Source: Prunella strophiata (Eukaryota > Chordata > Aves > Passeriformes > Prunellidae). Taken from it: DNA of 64,000 bases. Of this stretch, positions 1 through 12,910 are shown in pieces. Where the stretch lies: assembly GCA_036583965.1 (NCBI GenBank), contig JAZBQD010000018.1:13370867-13434866 (forward strand), in the 5' to 3' direction. The notes beneath the pieces are model-generated. The model ran no database searches and was not told where the DNA came from. It saw only the letters and a list, made by a program, of their open reading frames with translations. Numbering within the stretch: position 1 is the stretch's first letter; every line of letters starts with the position of its first letter. A program made the position numbers and the translations under genes.

Positions 1-2011
1 TCAGTGCCCTAAGATTGTGAAGGGCCAGCTCAATGATGATGACTGCAAGTCGAAACATTAAGAATGCAAATTATCAGCCAAGTGACAACTGCTTAAGCTA
101 TATTAAAAAGTATGTTGCTTCTGCTTAACAGACACACAGATAGAAATGATGCTACTGTGAAATTTGCGGGGGTAACACAGTTCAAAGTACAGAGAAAGCA
201 TTTGTTCTCTTGTCTGTTCAATTGCTGTTTTGAAAACAAGCAACAGTATCACCTCAAGAAATCTGCAGCTGAGATCTGTCACCAGGAAATTTCCTTACTA
301 ATAAATACAGGATGTTGAATAATAATAATAAAAAAATAATAAAAGAGCCTTTTGTATTATAACAAATTCACCTTATTTGAAGGTGACCAGTTTAATACTT
401 TCTGAGTTATAGGTGGCACTAGATGTCACTTAAAGTCAAAAGCCTCTGGCTGATGACTGCTTGCTAATACCACATAAATTCCAAAATCTGATAGAGCCTG
501 TCCAAATAGTTCTGCATACACCATTGATTTCATCTTTTCCTTCTATGAGAACACAATCCTAAACTGTTTAGAAATTAATTTGCTTTAAATGTGCATAAGA
601 GATTTCTTTACAAATTCAACAACCAGCATGCAATGCAGAGAACTTTTGCACATGTTCCTTTGCTTGTTTCTAAGTGGTGCACATTCTGCTTTTAAACCTC
701 CAGCCAAAAGTGGGGATAATCAACAGTGGCCTCAAATTCAAGGAAAATGTACCAGCAAAAATATGTGCACTTCCTCCTCCTGTCTTTGCAATTTATTGCT
801 GCTGGAGGTCAGAGAGTCAAATATTATCTCTAGGGTTTGGGTTTTTTTTTTTAAATAGCTGGATGATTTTATGACAGTGCTCAGATCCTCCTCTGGCATG
901 GCACAGTTCACAGAGAGAATTATATTTTGTCTGTCTCATGGCATTTCACCTTTGACTCCATTAAAAGCAGGGTCAAACCTCATCTTCTTCTAAGTAATGA
1001 GGGTAATACTGTGGCTCCACCAGTGTCCATCCTGAAGGTGAAGCATCTCTTAACCAATCTGCCATGGTAAATCCCACACCCTACTCCATAAGTGTGCTTT
1101 TGTAGCAGTGCAAAAGCTGATGAAGGCTCTAGTGCCAGCCAGAAACTGAAACCAGTGATGGTACTCTCATCATATTTCTGACGCTTTCATGGCCTGGGAG
1201 TATCTCATTTGTTGATAGACATCATAGCTGTGGGCAGTTTGCAATCAGAAACCCAACCAAATATAAATACAGGAACTCTAGCTAAGTTCATAGAAAAATT
1301 GATTTGTAATGCACAGATCTGGGTACTCATCTTGCAGCAAGGAAATCAGACACAGCACCACCGAGCCAACCAGAAAGGTTTTACTAATGCCTAGGACTTT
1401 AAAGTTGTTTCTTAAAATCATAAGAGAATACTTTGCACTCTGGTATTGCAATTAGCCATACACAGCTAGTTCTGCATACTGCAATGCTATATATATGGCA
1501 ACTTACACTCAAGCCTGCTTTCCTAATAAGATGATTATTCTGTGAATTATTCTCAAATGCACAAACCAGCTTTGTTCGAACCAGCATTTGAACATTTTCT
1601 CTCTGGCTACCATCACTGCTGCTTGTAAGTGGTCTTCAAGACAGAAATGGCTCAGAGATATGGTGCAGTCCATTAATTTTTGAGACACCTCCTTTGGAAT
1701 TGGTCCATACAGAACTGCCATTACCCAAAAAATATCTTTACTTTCTTGGCCCTTTTTATTTTGTAGACATTTTTCCTCCGGCATTTTATAGCTCTTTTGG
1801 ACAAGCATTTGGAATTCATCTGTGTAAAGAGTGAGCATAGACTTGTAGAAGATAGTGTTTGTAAAATGATTACCATTCCTTCTTGATTTAATAAAGTTTT
1901 ATAGAACTCCAAATTCAAGTTAATGCAGCTCTGAAATAACTGCTTGTATTCATCACATAAAGTAACAGCTAAACACAATCTATTGTATTTACTCCTTTTC
2001 ACTTGCTGCAC
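1..2011. other. Non-coding stretch, no gene recognised
   Basis: AT-rich unique-looking DNA. The open frames are short, overlap one another on both strands and show no domain or repeat-protein signature. No tRNA-like box pair, tandem array or recognisable transposon was seen. A short (AAT)n/A-rich patch lies near 318-345. Confidence 0.6.
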
Positions 2012-2095
2012 CTCAAAGTACTTCACAAAGGAGGTAAATATCATTATCACCAATTTATGAAAAGCACAACTGGCAGAGAAGTAAGACCAACCACC
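2012..2095 (+). repeat. Ancient MIR/L2-like SINE or LINE tail fragment
   Basis: The stretch beginning CTCAAAGTACTTCACAAAGG and continuing through GAGGTAAATATCATTATCACC, TTTATGAAAAGCACAACTGG and CAGAGAAGTAAG follows the shared 3' part of MIR and L2 elements, which reads roughly as 'caaagcgctttacaaaggaggtaagtatcattatccccatttta' followed by 'cagagaggtaagtgac'. Similarity is partial and diverged, as expected for a very old amniote insertion. No 5' head is visible, so MIR, another CORE-SINE and L2 cannot be told apart. Recognition is from memory, not alignment. Confidence 0.45.
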
Positions 2096-3394
2096 TTCCA
2101 AATTTTTCATGAAGCTTCTATAAACTTCCCAAACCAGATCACACAAAAATAGCAGCTAAGCCCTGGCATCCAACACAGCTCAACCAGAGGATGGTGGATA
2201 ACTGTTTCATGCAACCATCTCAAATATCTGAAGTTGTTATTGAAGTATGATACGTGACATGGATTTGCTGTACTGAATTACCCACAGAGGAAGCCACCAG
2301 AAAGAGACAGAGCCTCTGCTATTATAAAAAGTATTTCCCTGTTCTTATCCAGAGCAGGACACTGAGGCAGGCAAGGTATTGTGCTGTGGGAAATGCATCT
2401 AGCAGCCAACTGTGCCTGATGAATGCTATGAGAGTGCAGAAGAACAGCTCTAGCCTACAGAGGCTGCAGTGACCCTTTTGGAATTCTAAGTAGCTTGTTT
2501 GGGTAATAACAAATGTGTAATTAGAAGCTCCTCTAAGGATTCATCATCTTCCTTCTTAGTATACTGGAGCTCTACCCAACCCAACAGCTCAAGTGTTTAT
2601 AGGAATGCACTTTTGCACAATTCCTGACTTTCAGGTGGTTGTGACTTTGACTGCATTTTACACAGCCATAATTTGGAGGAAGGCTGATAAGATTAAGGAA
2701 GTCTTTGCTATCTCTAGACAATAATTCAGCATAAAAACAATGTAATAGCTGCCTATTCTGAAACAAAATAATAATATTGGAATAATATCACCACTGTTTC
2801 CTGCAGCAAAAAACATTATGATAAGCTTTTCTTACATTTGGTACACAAAAATCCTAATTTAAATACTTCTGTTAAATTTCAGTTGGTTAAGGCACAAGTC
2901 TTTCACATTGTAATGCAACAATTTTAAATTCTGAGCCTGGACAACTATATTTATCACATCCTGCAGGTATACAGTGTGTTATAAACTGTTTACACTGCCC
3001 CAAACAGTTTTGTCAGTGTACCTTCACCCTGATCAGGAACTTACTTATTATTCCAGTCTTAGGGTTTTGTTGATGAGAAACAGTAAACTGTGCCAAATTT
3101 GCGTAGCAGTCTCTTCATCAATAAGAGCACTATAAGAATTAAGGCTCTGCCATTTTTCAGTTGCAGCAAATAATATCATTCCCAAAGAAAATCAAGGCTG
3201 GGTTTTCTTCCCAGATTGGGTTTCAGCATGATCACAGGCCAGCAGCACGGTCTGGCAGGAGAAAGTTGCCAGGTTGACTTTTGAACCTAAATTCTTTCAA
3301 CGTGGTTATGAATAGAAGTGGAACTCTAGAGTGGAAAAGAAGGCCCTGAAAAACACACATATGAAAGAGTAATTGTTGCTTTTGCTGTGAGGAA
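2096..3394. other. Non-coding stretch, no gene recognised
   Basis: Unique AT-rich DNA with no open frame that looks coding, and no repeat I can name. Confidence 0.55.
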
Positions 3395-3735
3395 CATTGG
3401 CTTGGAAAAAGCATCCTGCGTCATTGTGTCCAATCCCCTGCTGTCTTAGGCAACCACAACATATAATCCTTTTCATAAATTTATCAAGTTCCATCTTAAA
3501 CCCAGTAAGGCTTCTTGCCCCCAATGAGAAGGCTGTTCCCAAGCCTCACTGTGCTGAGGGTTAGAAATATTCTTCTAATTTCCAGCTTACATTTATTCAT
3601 GGCCAATTCAGACCCATTTGTTCTTGTGCCAACATTGTTCTGGAGCTCAAATAGCTTCTCTCCCTCTCTTGTGTTTACCACCCCCAATGAACTTACAGAG
3701 AGCAGGCTGTCCCTTTGGCCTCTCACTGTCATGCC
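3395..3735 (-). mobile_element. Old CR1 LINE fragment (3' region)
   Basis: On the plus strand the run includes CAATCCCCTGCTGTCTTAGG, TTTATCAAGTTCCATCTTAA, GGCTTCTTGCCCCCA, GGTTAGAAATATTCTTCTAA, TTTCCAGCTTACATTTATTC and TTTGTTCTTGTGCCAACATT. This order matches the reverse complement of an old CR1 subfamily common to birds, crocodilians and turtles, so the element lies on the minus strand. It is truncated at both ends and has many point changes. The open frames on both strands here are by-products of the repeat, not genes. CR1 is a non-LTR retrotransposon that usually leaves 5'-truncated copies. The right boundary is approximate and could run some tens of bases further. Confidence 0.8.
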
Positions 3736-6700
3736 ACCCGGTTTTGTACATGGGCTGCAGTCCCCCCAAACAATGGATGAGCTATTGTTTTAAGAAGGTT
3801 AGCTGAAAATAAAAGCAGCACACTGCCTTGCTGTCTGGGGTAGGCAAAATCTGTCACTGGGATGTTGGGCGATCGGCAGAGCCCTCTGGAGCTAAGAGCA
3901 TCCCAGGGTAAACAGAAGCATAAAGTAATAATAGACCAGTCATAATAGGGCCAGTTTAACACATTAGCCCAATTATCCCTTACTACTTCTGAGTCTCAAA
4001 GAGCAACAACTGTTAACTGCAAAACAGACCTACTGGTCCAGAGCGACTAGGCAGGGAAAAATTAGCATCAGCAACTGGGCTAAACTCATATTTTTAGCAA
4101 TGCCAGTGTGCCTGTGGGAGGAGGAAAACACATCCACACTTTTAGGCGTAATGGGAGTAACTGGCCTGAGAGCCTGTGGCGTGTCCGAGCCAAACATTTC
4201 CCTCACAAAGGCTCCTCTGTGCGTGTCTGACTTAGCTCGCTTGCAGCTGTTAACTACCAGGAGGCAGGTTCTGAGATTTTCTTGACAGCCTCCAATTTCA
4301 ACACTGAAAGACTAACCATATTTCTTAACATATGCCAGAGCAATTTGAAAAAGGTTCTGGTCCCCTCGTGTTTCTAGCTTGTGTGGTTTTTTTCATGATT
4401 AGGGTAGGAAATTGCAGACTATCACAACAGAAATGGCATTTTCTCAGTGAGAAAGATTCAAATGGTGGCCATGTAAAGGTTGCAGTTTAATTCAAATGTC
4501 TCTGTCCATGTGTTTTTATGTAATCTATATATCATATCATACCATAAATTTCTATTCTATTATGTAGTGGCTTTGATAAGAGAGTTAGGAATGGTAGAGT
4601 CATCTGTGCAGGCCTCATAGCTTGAGGACTGATGACCTTATAATGTAATTTTTGCCAGCATGACTACACTTGCTTTTACATTTATAAGTGAGTAGCTCTC
4701 TTTCAGTTTCACTAAAATATCAGTCTTTTAGGCAAATCACATTGTTCAGGGGACTTTCTGCTTTCCAATATACTCATAAAGGTCAGAAAATTCATCCATA
4801 TTTTATTTTTCAAAATTATCCATGAGTTAGGTACTGATTCTTACATGCTGCTCTGGGGGGGAAAAAAGGAGGAAAAAAAGAAGAGCAAAAGGAAAGCCTT
4901 AGACTCTGAAAATTTCTAAAGAAGCAGAGCCAAACCTGAAAAGAAAAAGAAAGGGTCAAACACAGATTCACAAAAGTGGCACAAATTTATTAAAATTAAG
5001 TAAGTTACACTGCAGAACGTTCTAGCTTTAACGCTTTTAAGAAAGGATTTTGTCCTGTTACAGAAAACTTGTCCTTGATTCTATATGCAATGATGAAGGG
5101 CTTCTAGCATGTCATTTCCTGGAAATCCCTCGTTGGCCCATCACACATGACAATACTGAGATGAAAAGGAGAAGTGGGCTCCTGGAGATAACATGGATCC
5201 ATAACATTGTCTCCCTGAGCATTAGTCCTGCTGAAGAGCATTTGAAGAGCCTGCGTGGGGTGCACTGCTCTGCAGCACAGTGTCAGCAGTGCCATGGAAA
5301 GCCTCTTCCACAGCAGCCACCCTCACCCATGACCAGGACACCTAGCTCAGCCCCTGTGGGTGGACCTGGAAGAACAGAGGGAATGTTTTCTCAAGTTGGA
5401 ACTATCACCTGCTCATGTTTTGGAGGGTAATTGTTCTGTGTGCCTTCTCTTTATCAAGATAACTTTTTGGCACAGATATCATATCTGCCACAGAGGCCAA
5501 CACCAGAAGGAAAGGCCCTGCTCTTGGTGTGAGTTCATCAGGAAGGGAAGGATGGACCTAACTCCACTCCCTGCCAGCTCCTGATATTTCACAGGTTTTG
5601 GTGGAAACAGATTTGCTCTTGTCCTTGACACGCAATCAGACTCAACTTCTGCTCATGTATATCTCAGCAAGACAGATTTGGCAGTGGAAGCTGCTGTTGG
5701 GCTTCTCAATAAAATTAAGCAGTCTGGGTGCAATGGATGAGACTATTCCCTTGAATCATCTCACTGTGATTCTGACTTCCTTTCACAGTGGGTTGGAAGA
5801 AGGTCAGTGGTTTGTCAGGGTGCCTTGGGCCAGGAAGAACATTAGGAGAAATAGCAGGGATTTATCCACTCTGCTGGAAATTAGTCCCTCAGTGATCAAT
5901 GCTGATTTGCTGCTTCTCTGGACAGTCTTTCCTGGCTTCATGGATTAGATGCTGGTAGTGTGGGGAATAACAATAAAAGCATTCGCTAGCTGCATCTGGT
6001 GCAGGGAAAGCTTTCCAAAGATTATTAGTTTAAGCATCCTAGAGAGACATAATAAAAGGGGAATCATTATTATAGTGTGTGTGTTTTAGGATATCCATTA
6101 CTGCAGTGTCTTGGCATCATTACATAATTTAAAATAATATAAACAATTATCCTTCAGGATAAAGGAGACTTTGAAGGTGCTGGGTTACAGGTCACTGCCT
6201 ATATATTTGTTGGGATAGAAGCACCATGACATTTGGAGCTGAGTAAAATGAAAGATCCAGAGGTGAATTGTGCCAGCAATAGGAAAGTTGCAAGAGCTGG
6301 TTTCAGCCTTAACCACAGCAGAAGTAATTTCCACATCTCAGAGCTTGCCACTGGTGTCACCACGCTGCTGCAGAGCTCACACTCAGCCTGTTTATCTGCA
6401 GCTCTGCATTATTCTGTAGTGACGGGAAGTACAGAAGAGCAGAGCGGGGTTTTATCCACAATGGATGCAATTTTCCTGCATAGACACCCCAACAAGCCTG
6501 AGTCTGCAGATACAATTGGACACAAAGTTCAAATGAAGAATCCCAAAATTGTTACATCATCTCAAAATCTCAAACTGGAAAATTTCTTCCACAAACCATT
6601 TGAATGCTTTAGGAGTCAGTGTTTGTGATCCTTGTAGCAGGTCTGTGAAGTCCAAAAGGAAACCACCAAGATCTGTGAGGTATCCAACCTTAAGTTATAA

Positions 6701-7602
6701 TCATTTTAATCCATGGTAATTGGTTCCTGGATATGCATGTGGATGACTTGGGTCTGAACCCAGGGGCTTTTTCCCCTCATACCTTTTCCTTCTGTGCCAT
6801 TGACTTGCTGTATGACTTGCATAATTCTGTAGGAAACTGTAGGAACTCAGAAGTAAGGAAATGCTCTTTCTATGCCTTAGGTACAGATTTAGTTGTCTAA
6901 CTTTGTACATGTCAGCTTTCACTTACTTGCCTCAGAAAAGACTTGGTAAACCCATTCAATTCAAGTCAGTAATATGCCTAACAGACACTGCATAAAAAGT
7001 GCTACTTTCATGCAAAGTATTAGTGATTATGTATTATTTTGTCTATATTAAAACATATCAACACTGAACATATTGTCGTAGCTACTGGAGGACGTGAGAG
7101 GGCTACACAGGCGACTTGTCTTTATAAAATAGCATGTGTTTGGCATGAAAGTTAACCGAGGCAAACATTCTGTTTCAGTAGATGTCACACAACCACCAGT
7201 GTGTGGAGATGACCCTCTCCCACACTAACACAGCCTTGAAGGACTGGCATTATGGAAAGGATCCCAGTTTCAAAATGTTGGACCACTTTCATCTCCCTTG
7301 CACACTGCAAGCTCCTCTTGAAGTCAGTGGGTGGCTGGTCCTAAAAGAAAAGCTGTGTTGGGAGCTGTGTTTTTCTTAGATAAAAGTTGCATAGAGAACT
7401 CACTCTCTCTGTGCTTTCCTCTGCTTTTCCCAAGTATCAACAGCAGCAGCTATTTGTATTGGCCACACCATTATATTAAACAGAAGGGACTGACTTGCAT
7501 GCAGCCCACACACAATCAGAATCACCATGTAGCATAAAGCTGATGTCACCTCTTGCTGCTACTCACATAATGGATTTTGTTCTCAGTCTGTGCACCAGTA
7601 CA
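3736..7602. other. Non-coding stretch; a few low-complexity and possibly conserved patches
   Basis: No gene found. It holds a CpG-bearing block at about 4160-4265, a polypurine patch at about 4852-4900 (G8A6GGAGGA7-like) and a possible MIR-like remnant at 6745-6880. The longest frame, 5050-5430 on the plus strand (126 codons), has an ordinary random-looking composition with a Pro/Cys-rich end and no domain I recognise. The sequence between 5050 and 5960 is moderately GC-rich but poor in CpG. Confidence 0.5.
6745..6880 (+). repeat. Possible MIR-like SINE remnant
   Basis: The order GACTTGGGTCTGAACCCAGG, then CTGTGCCATTGACTTGCTGT, then ATGACTTGCATAA resembles the MIR order: tRNA-like B box ('gggttcgaatcc'), then 'ctgccacttactagctgtgtgacctt'. 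Spacing is roughly right, but identity is low and the tail is not clear. Chance similarity is a real alternative. Confidence 0.25.
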
Positions 7603-7611
7603 ATTTTTCTT

Positions 7612-7613
<2 letters not shown>

Positions 7614-7661
<48 letters not shown>
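7614..7661. repeat. Homopolymer T48
   Basis: An uninterrupted run of 48 T, preceded by CAATTTTTCTTTC. On the minus strand it would be a poly(A) tail of a sequence lying to its right, but the bases at 7662 onwards do not match a gene or repeat I know. It may equally be an expanded mononucleotide microsatellite. The exact length in a run this long is uncertain in any assembly. Confidence 0.95.
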
Positions 7662-7664
<3 letters not shown>

Positions 7665-9270
7665 CTAGGCAAATTCGTTCCAAAAGAAAGAAATTACTGA
7701 ATCAAAACATTCTGAAGGACTACCAAAATTCAAATTGAAATGAAAAATACTAAGATGTTAACATAAATGTTCTTCTTAAAAGACTCTATCAGTTTGATTT
7801 TAACAATTCATTTTTCTTTTCAACCTGTGGAACATCCTCTCCAAGAGCTAAATGTACATAATTCCAGGCTCTTTTGCTTTTTCCCAAAAACAATCACTTT
7901 GTCACCAAGACACATATGAGAAATTTATGCCTGTCTCTGTTTGGCATCACTGCCACCTCATGGATTAATGAATTCTGTGTCCTCTAATTCCCCCACATTA
8001 TGCACCTCTGTTTTGTGTGAGTAGCCAAATGTATCAAGATTCATTTTAATGAATGTGAGTCATTTCCCTTATTCAGAAGGCAGGGCTGTTATGTTGTAAG
8101 CAAGCACACCATTAGCTGTGCTAAAAATAAACAGGCATTACCTGCAGGAAAACCTATATAGTAAAGGTACACACTGCTAAGTACGTAGGGGAAAAAAAAG
8201 AAAAAAAAAAAGACAGACACATAGCCAGGAATAATGTTTGCTATAGACAAAGGAAACAGGATGGATTGCATAGGGAATCCAACAGGTCTGAAAGAAGAGT
8301 AGGTCCTGAAGACTGCTTTACCATGACATTTAAATTCAAAACACTCAATGTCATCATACATTTTGTTGATGCTTTACTATGCTTAAGGTAATTTAATTGC
8401 TAGTGCTGAAAGAAAACTAAATGGATGGCTTCTTTTAATACCAGTTTTCTTCTGTGTCTTGGTTGGTGTAGAGCAAGTATTTCCTGTGTGGTTTGATGGA
8501 GATTTCAAGGTTTGGAGAATCAAATATTTCAAGGTCAGCCCAATGTTGGTTAAACAGAAAGCATGCATGACTTCGCCATGTGGTATTTCTGTTCCATTAT
8601 TTTCATGACTTTTAGTGTGGTTCAATGGGAAAGGCTCTGGTTGAGTCTCAGAAACCAAGCTCATAAATCAGTAAGTCAATCAACAAGTCTGGGGAACAAT
8701 ATGTTCTTCTATTTTAATTTCTTTGTGGGAAATGTGTAAATAGATACTGGCAATGAAGCTGGAATATAATGGGTACTTACAAATTAAGGCATCCGATGAT
8801 TTATCTTCTCTACGTGCCATGTAAAAAGAGGTTATGCTTTCTGATGTGTTACAATACTATTTTTAAAATAATGAAACATCTTTAGTTTTTAAGAATGAGA
8901 ATTACTGTCTCCTGACCAGTTTCCAGAAGTGTGGGAAGCTAATGTGCTGAGATGAAAATTTAAAGACTCTCAGCAGAACATTTCTACATGACTGTACATT
9001 ACCAGAGACCTGCCAGCATCACCTGCTGCACCACACCACAACACAGCAGCCTGGCCCAGGCAGGTGTAGCATTATTTACTGCAGGCTCAGCCTGTCCCTG
9101 CAGCTCCCCCAGTGTGGGACCTCTGTGTGCCGTTGCCCAGCTGTTTCCCGCTGTAAAACTGAAGGATGAACAACAGTTTGCTGGTTGCTCAGCAGTCTCT
9201 GGACATTAATTAGTTAATGTTTGTACAGAACTGATAAAGGCAGTCATAAACAAGAAAATGCAAAGCATTT

Positions 9271-9273
<3 letters not shown>
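7662..9273. other. Non-coding stretch, no gene recognised
   Basis: AT-rich unique DNA. A-rich patches occur at about 8190-8212. A GC-richer, CpG-poor patch lies at about 9000-9160. No open frame with a recognisable product. Confidence 0.55.

Positions 9274-9302
<29 letters not shown>
9274..9302. repeat. Homopolymer A29
   Basis: An uninterrupted run of 29 A after CAAAGCATTTAGC. No recognisable retrocopy body precedes it and no clear target duplication flanks it. Confidence 0.95.
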
Positions 9303-9307
<5 letters not shown>

Positions 9308-12029
9308 AAAGCTTTAAAATCACTTTGTGCCTGTGCCTTTGCTAACGAGGTTTTAGTAGTGTTTGAACAACTAAAGTGCTCTCTGTACAACTGATCCCAA
9401 ACAGCTAATTTAAGCCCCCTCACTGAAGTTCTTTTAAACAAACCAAACAATATGTATTATATGCTGAAAATTTATTATGGAAAGAAACAGAAGTCATTTA
9501 TAAAGTTACATCATCTATTCTGGGAAAATAATGCAGAACTTGTGATTTAGGAAGCCAAACACAAACCCTGCATCAAAGAGTCAACTAAATGTTTACTGCA
9601 AACAGCTGACAAATGGCAATCCATAGCTCAGAAATGTCCACAAAACAGCTCACCAACCTATTTTAAATAATTTTATTGCTTTCTTGCTATTGTTAGAAAG
9701 GGCCATATTTCTGGATGACTTACAAATGGAAGGAAAAAATTAGCATTTGAGAAACCAAGTGTTTGCAAACAGTAGTCTGTCCTGCCCTAAGGACCTGACT
9801 TTTGAGGTGCATTTGGGCAGAGAAACCATAAAGTGGCCTTTTCAAAAGCTTCTAAATATCTAAATGAGGTACCTATGAATTTTTAAAATCTCACTTCTGC
9901 CTGTCCACATCTTGGCATGTTTAAATGTCTTTAAAAGCTGACCCCATGTTTTGTAGCGTGAAAGGCATTATTATCTGAAGGCTCCTCTTCATCACAAGAG
10001 GCAGCTGCAATTACTGTACCACAGTCATGCTCCTCAGACGAGGCCAACAGGAGCAAGCCAAGAAGACCAAGCAGAGAGCAATGCAGAGTGAGTTGTGCTA
10101 TTTCAGGCTGCTCCTGCCTTTATCACAAGAAAAGCATTAGCTTGAGCCTTACCTCTCACTTTCAACCTCTTCTCTGAAGCTGCAAACCAGCTTAACCTTA
10201 AACATGCCCTAAAGAGAGCAGGAACAGGGATCTGGAGCGCATGTGACAGGACAGCATCTCAGATCGAAGTTAGGAAGGTTCAAGGGGCAAATATTAATCA
10301 GAGACACCTTCAGGCAAGTTTTAGGTTTTGAGTTCCAACCTAAAGCATGGAGCCCATCCTTCTACGTCCATAAATATATAGGGTATTTCTAAAAACATAA
10401 TTCCTAATGAAGCCAAATGAAGAATAGGCCCTGAGTGCAGTCACAGATGTAAAGACCAAATATCGGATTTTTGAACATGAAAGATGTCTTCTCCTTTAGA
10501 AAAATATGGAGGCCAAATGTATTGATATTTTTTTAATATCACCCAGTCCTAAAGTGGAGCAGATACATTTTTATCTGAAAAGAAAGTTGCAGAACAACAA
10601 ATATAAGAGTAGTTTGAAAGCTGACCACTTGTACCTGTAAATAGAAAACAGCAAACTTTTTTTTGAGTAGGATCTTATGCTTTCACCCATTGGTGAAAGA
10701 GATATTCTCTAGAGAACAAAATGGTTGTCAGCTTCCCTTAAGAATGAAGTGATCATTTCAAACTCAAAAGGAAGGTACAGGAAGAAAAAATGTAAGAAAA
10801 TATAAACCAATTAAATACTATGGATATCACATTGCAGAAAAATCTGGCTGGCTCTGGATCTTGCTGATGATAATACAAAAAATGAAAATAATAATTCAAA
10901 CCAAGCATCTTCAATGAGTTTATAAATTTTTTTTAACTTGTGAGTTTTCCAGGTATTTTTCTTGAATATACCTACTATGTGAAATGCTATCACATTTGGG
11001 AGAAACTTTATATACAAATATATATCTTTGTATATGAAGAATTTTATAGATATAAGCTTTAAAAAACACAGAGCAACCAGCACATTGTGACTGTTAGTAT
11101 CATCCAAATAAGTGGTTTTCCTGGAAAAAATGGTCTATTTTCTGTCTCTATTGCAGTGACTTAAAACTAAAATCCCAGGAAAAATTAAAGCACCTGAATT
11201 AAAGGTTGAACTTTCCAACCTATATTTGCATACTCTGAGAAACACTCCTTCCATTTAATTAATTTGCTGGGATATTCCTGTATTACAAACACAGCATCAG
11301 ATGCAAAACCAGATGATGCAAATTGTGTTAAAAACCATCTGAATTATTATCATCACAGCACTTGGTCAGCTACTCAGTCACACTTTCCAGAGCTATAAAG
11401 GCTGGCCTCAGACTTGCAAAAACAGGCAGCTGCACAAGGTGTCTCCTTGCACTGAAATTACTTTCTGGCTGCTTTGTCAACAACGTGGCTTCCCCTAGGC
11501 AAGTCTTGCTTGCCCTTGAAAGAGTTGCAGGACTCGTTCTGCACCATAAATATGATCAACGGATAGCGGGACAGATTTACTGCACCTCAGCCCTGCTCTA
11601 ATCTCTTCCTACAATATCATCAATACCCTCCATTGCAAAAATTTCCTAGCACAGCAGCATGAGGCTGGGAATGCTTCCATTTGCTCTCCTGCAAATGGAT
11701 AGAAACTGAGGAATGCATGCAGCAGGTGTGGGGGGGTATGGGGGTCTCCACACCATCTAATCAGGAAGGATCCCCTGAGCATCCACTGCTGCCACTGTGA
11801 CTTTGTCAAGACCTTGGGACAACATAGTGACATTGTAGAGGTCTCAGCTTTATGAGAGGAAGAACCATGCCACGTAGAAATCAAAGGACAGTTGTACAAT
11901 TATGCAACACTGGTGGGAGATTTGGAAGGTAGAAGAACATTCACAGAATTCTGACTGCCTTGTGCTTCCTGGATTAATTTAGCTGCTGTAGTTTCCTGCT
12001 CTAAACCTCCTCTTTGCCCGCGCACTCCT
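9303..12029. other. Non-coding stretch, no gene recognised
   Basis: AT-rich unique DNA. No coding-like frame, RNA gene or transposon recognised. The 10811-11107 minus-strand frame is low in complexity (Lys/Ile/Phe-rich) and reflects AT content. Confidence 0.55.
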
Positions 12030-12160
12030 TGCTCCTTATTTACAGTAGGAGCTGTTGTGCTGTCTGGAATCAATTAGCATAAAAGTGCTATTTTTATTAA
12101 TGTATTTTCCTTGTTGCAGCTTCTGCTGTGATTGAAGGCTTTCAAAGGTCAGCCTGAGCG
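12030..12160. promoter_or_regulatory. Candidate conserved non-coding element
   Basis: The block contains CAATTAGCATAAAAG, an octamer/homeodomain-like core (ATTAGCAT is the reverse of ATGCTAAT). It also has TTTTTATTAATG and GCTTTCAAAGGTCAG, which carries an AAAGGTCA nuclear-receptor half-site. Two CpGs sit just upstream in CCCGCGCAC. The clustering of intact factor-type sites in non-repetitive DNA is typical of vertebrate enhancers, but conservation cannot be seen from one sequence. This is inference only. Confidence 0.25.
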
Positions 12161-12910
12161 TATCAACAGGAGGGTGTATCAGGCAATGTAGAAATGCACT
12201 GACAAGCCCTTTAACAACTGCTCTTTAAGCTGGGCAGACAGTGAAAGAAATCCAGTATGAAACAGCTCAGAATAGAATGTGATCAGGATGACGAAGCCTG
12301 TAATATCCAACCAAACTCCAGCTGCCTAAACAGAAATCAAACCTCAATGATTTCCACATCATGAAAGACATTTAAAGCCAGTGAGTTGGATTAAATTACA
12401 AATCTTTACAGATTAACCCTTTTTTACCTTTTTAAAATTTCTTGGACTTTGCCAGAGCATCTTTGGATTCTACATGGAATTACTTTTATTGGCTACTTAC
12501 TAACAAAAGCAAACAAGTTTTGGTGGCATTTTTCATAGATTTGTTTTCTCATATCCATGGAGCCCTAATACTTTTGCAAGTTTTCCCTGATGAGGAGGAC
12601 AACTGACCAGTTTGGTCAGAAATCAAACCATGATCTCTGATGCTGAAAGACATTCCTTTTGGATAGTCTGTAACATAAGCTCCACTGCAAGCAAACTAAG
12701 CAATATCCAAGGGTATTTGCTAAGGGCTTCTTAATATAAGAAGCCCACCTGTCTCGTGTGAAGTACAAAAAGTTCATCCTAATATCTGTACTGAAGTGAG
12801 ACAGGAGTACCTAAAGGAAAACAAGCAAACAAAATAAAGGTTGATTTCTTCTATGAAAACACAATGAAGTATGAATAGACCTAAACTATTCATCTGGACT
12901 ATTCATTAAT
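12161..12910. other. Non-coding stretch, no gene recognised
   Basis: Unique AT-rich DNA, nothing recognised. Confidence 0.55.

Noticed and set aside
1574..1590. GTTCGAACC, resembling a tRNA T-arm
   Set aside because: The flanks do not form the T stem, and no A box or acceptor stem is present on either strand.
3496..3806. Open frames on both strands at about 3500-3800
   Set aside because: They lie in or next to the 3' region of an old CR1 element and do not correspond to its reverse transcriptase.
5050..5430. 126-codon plus-strand frame with a Pro/Cys-rich end
   Set aside because: No recognised homologue; overlaps a minus-strand frame of similar quality, and the GC-richer composition explains the lack of stops.
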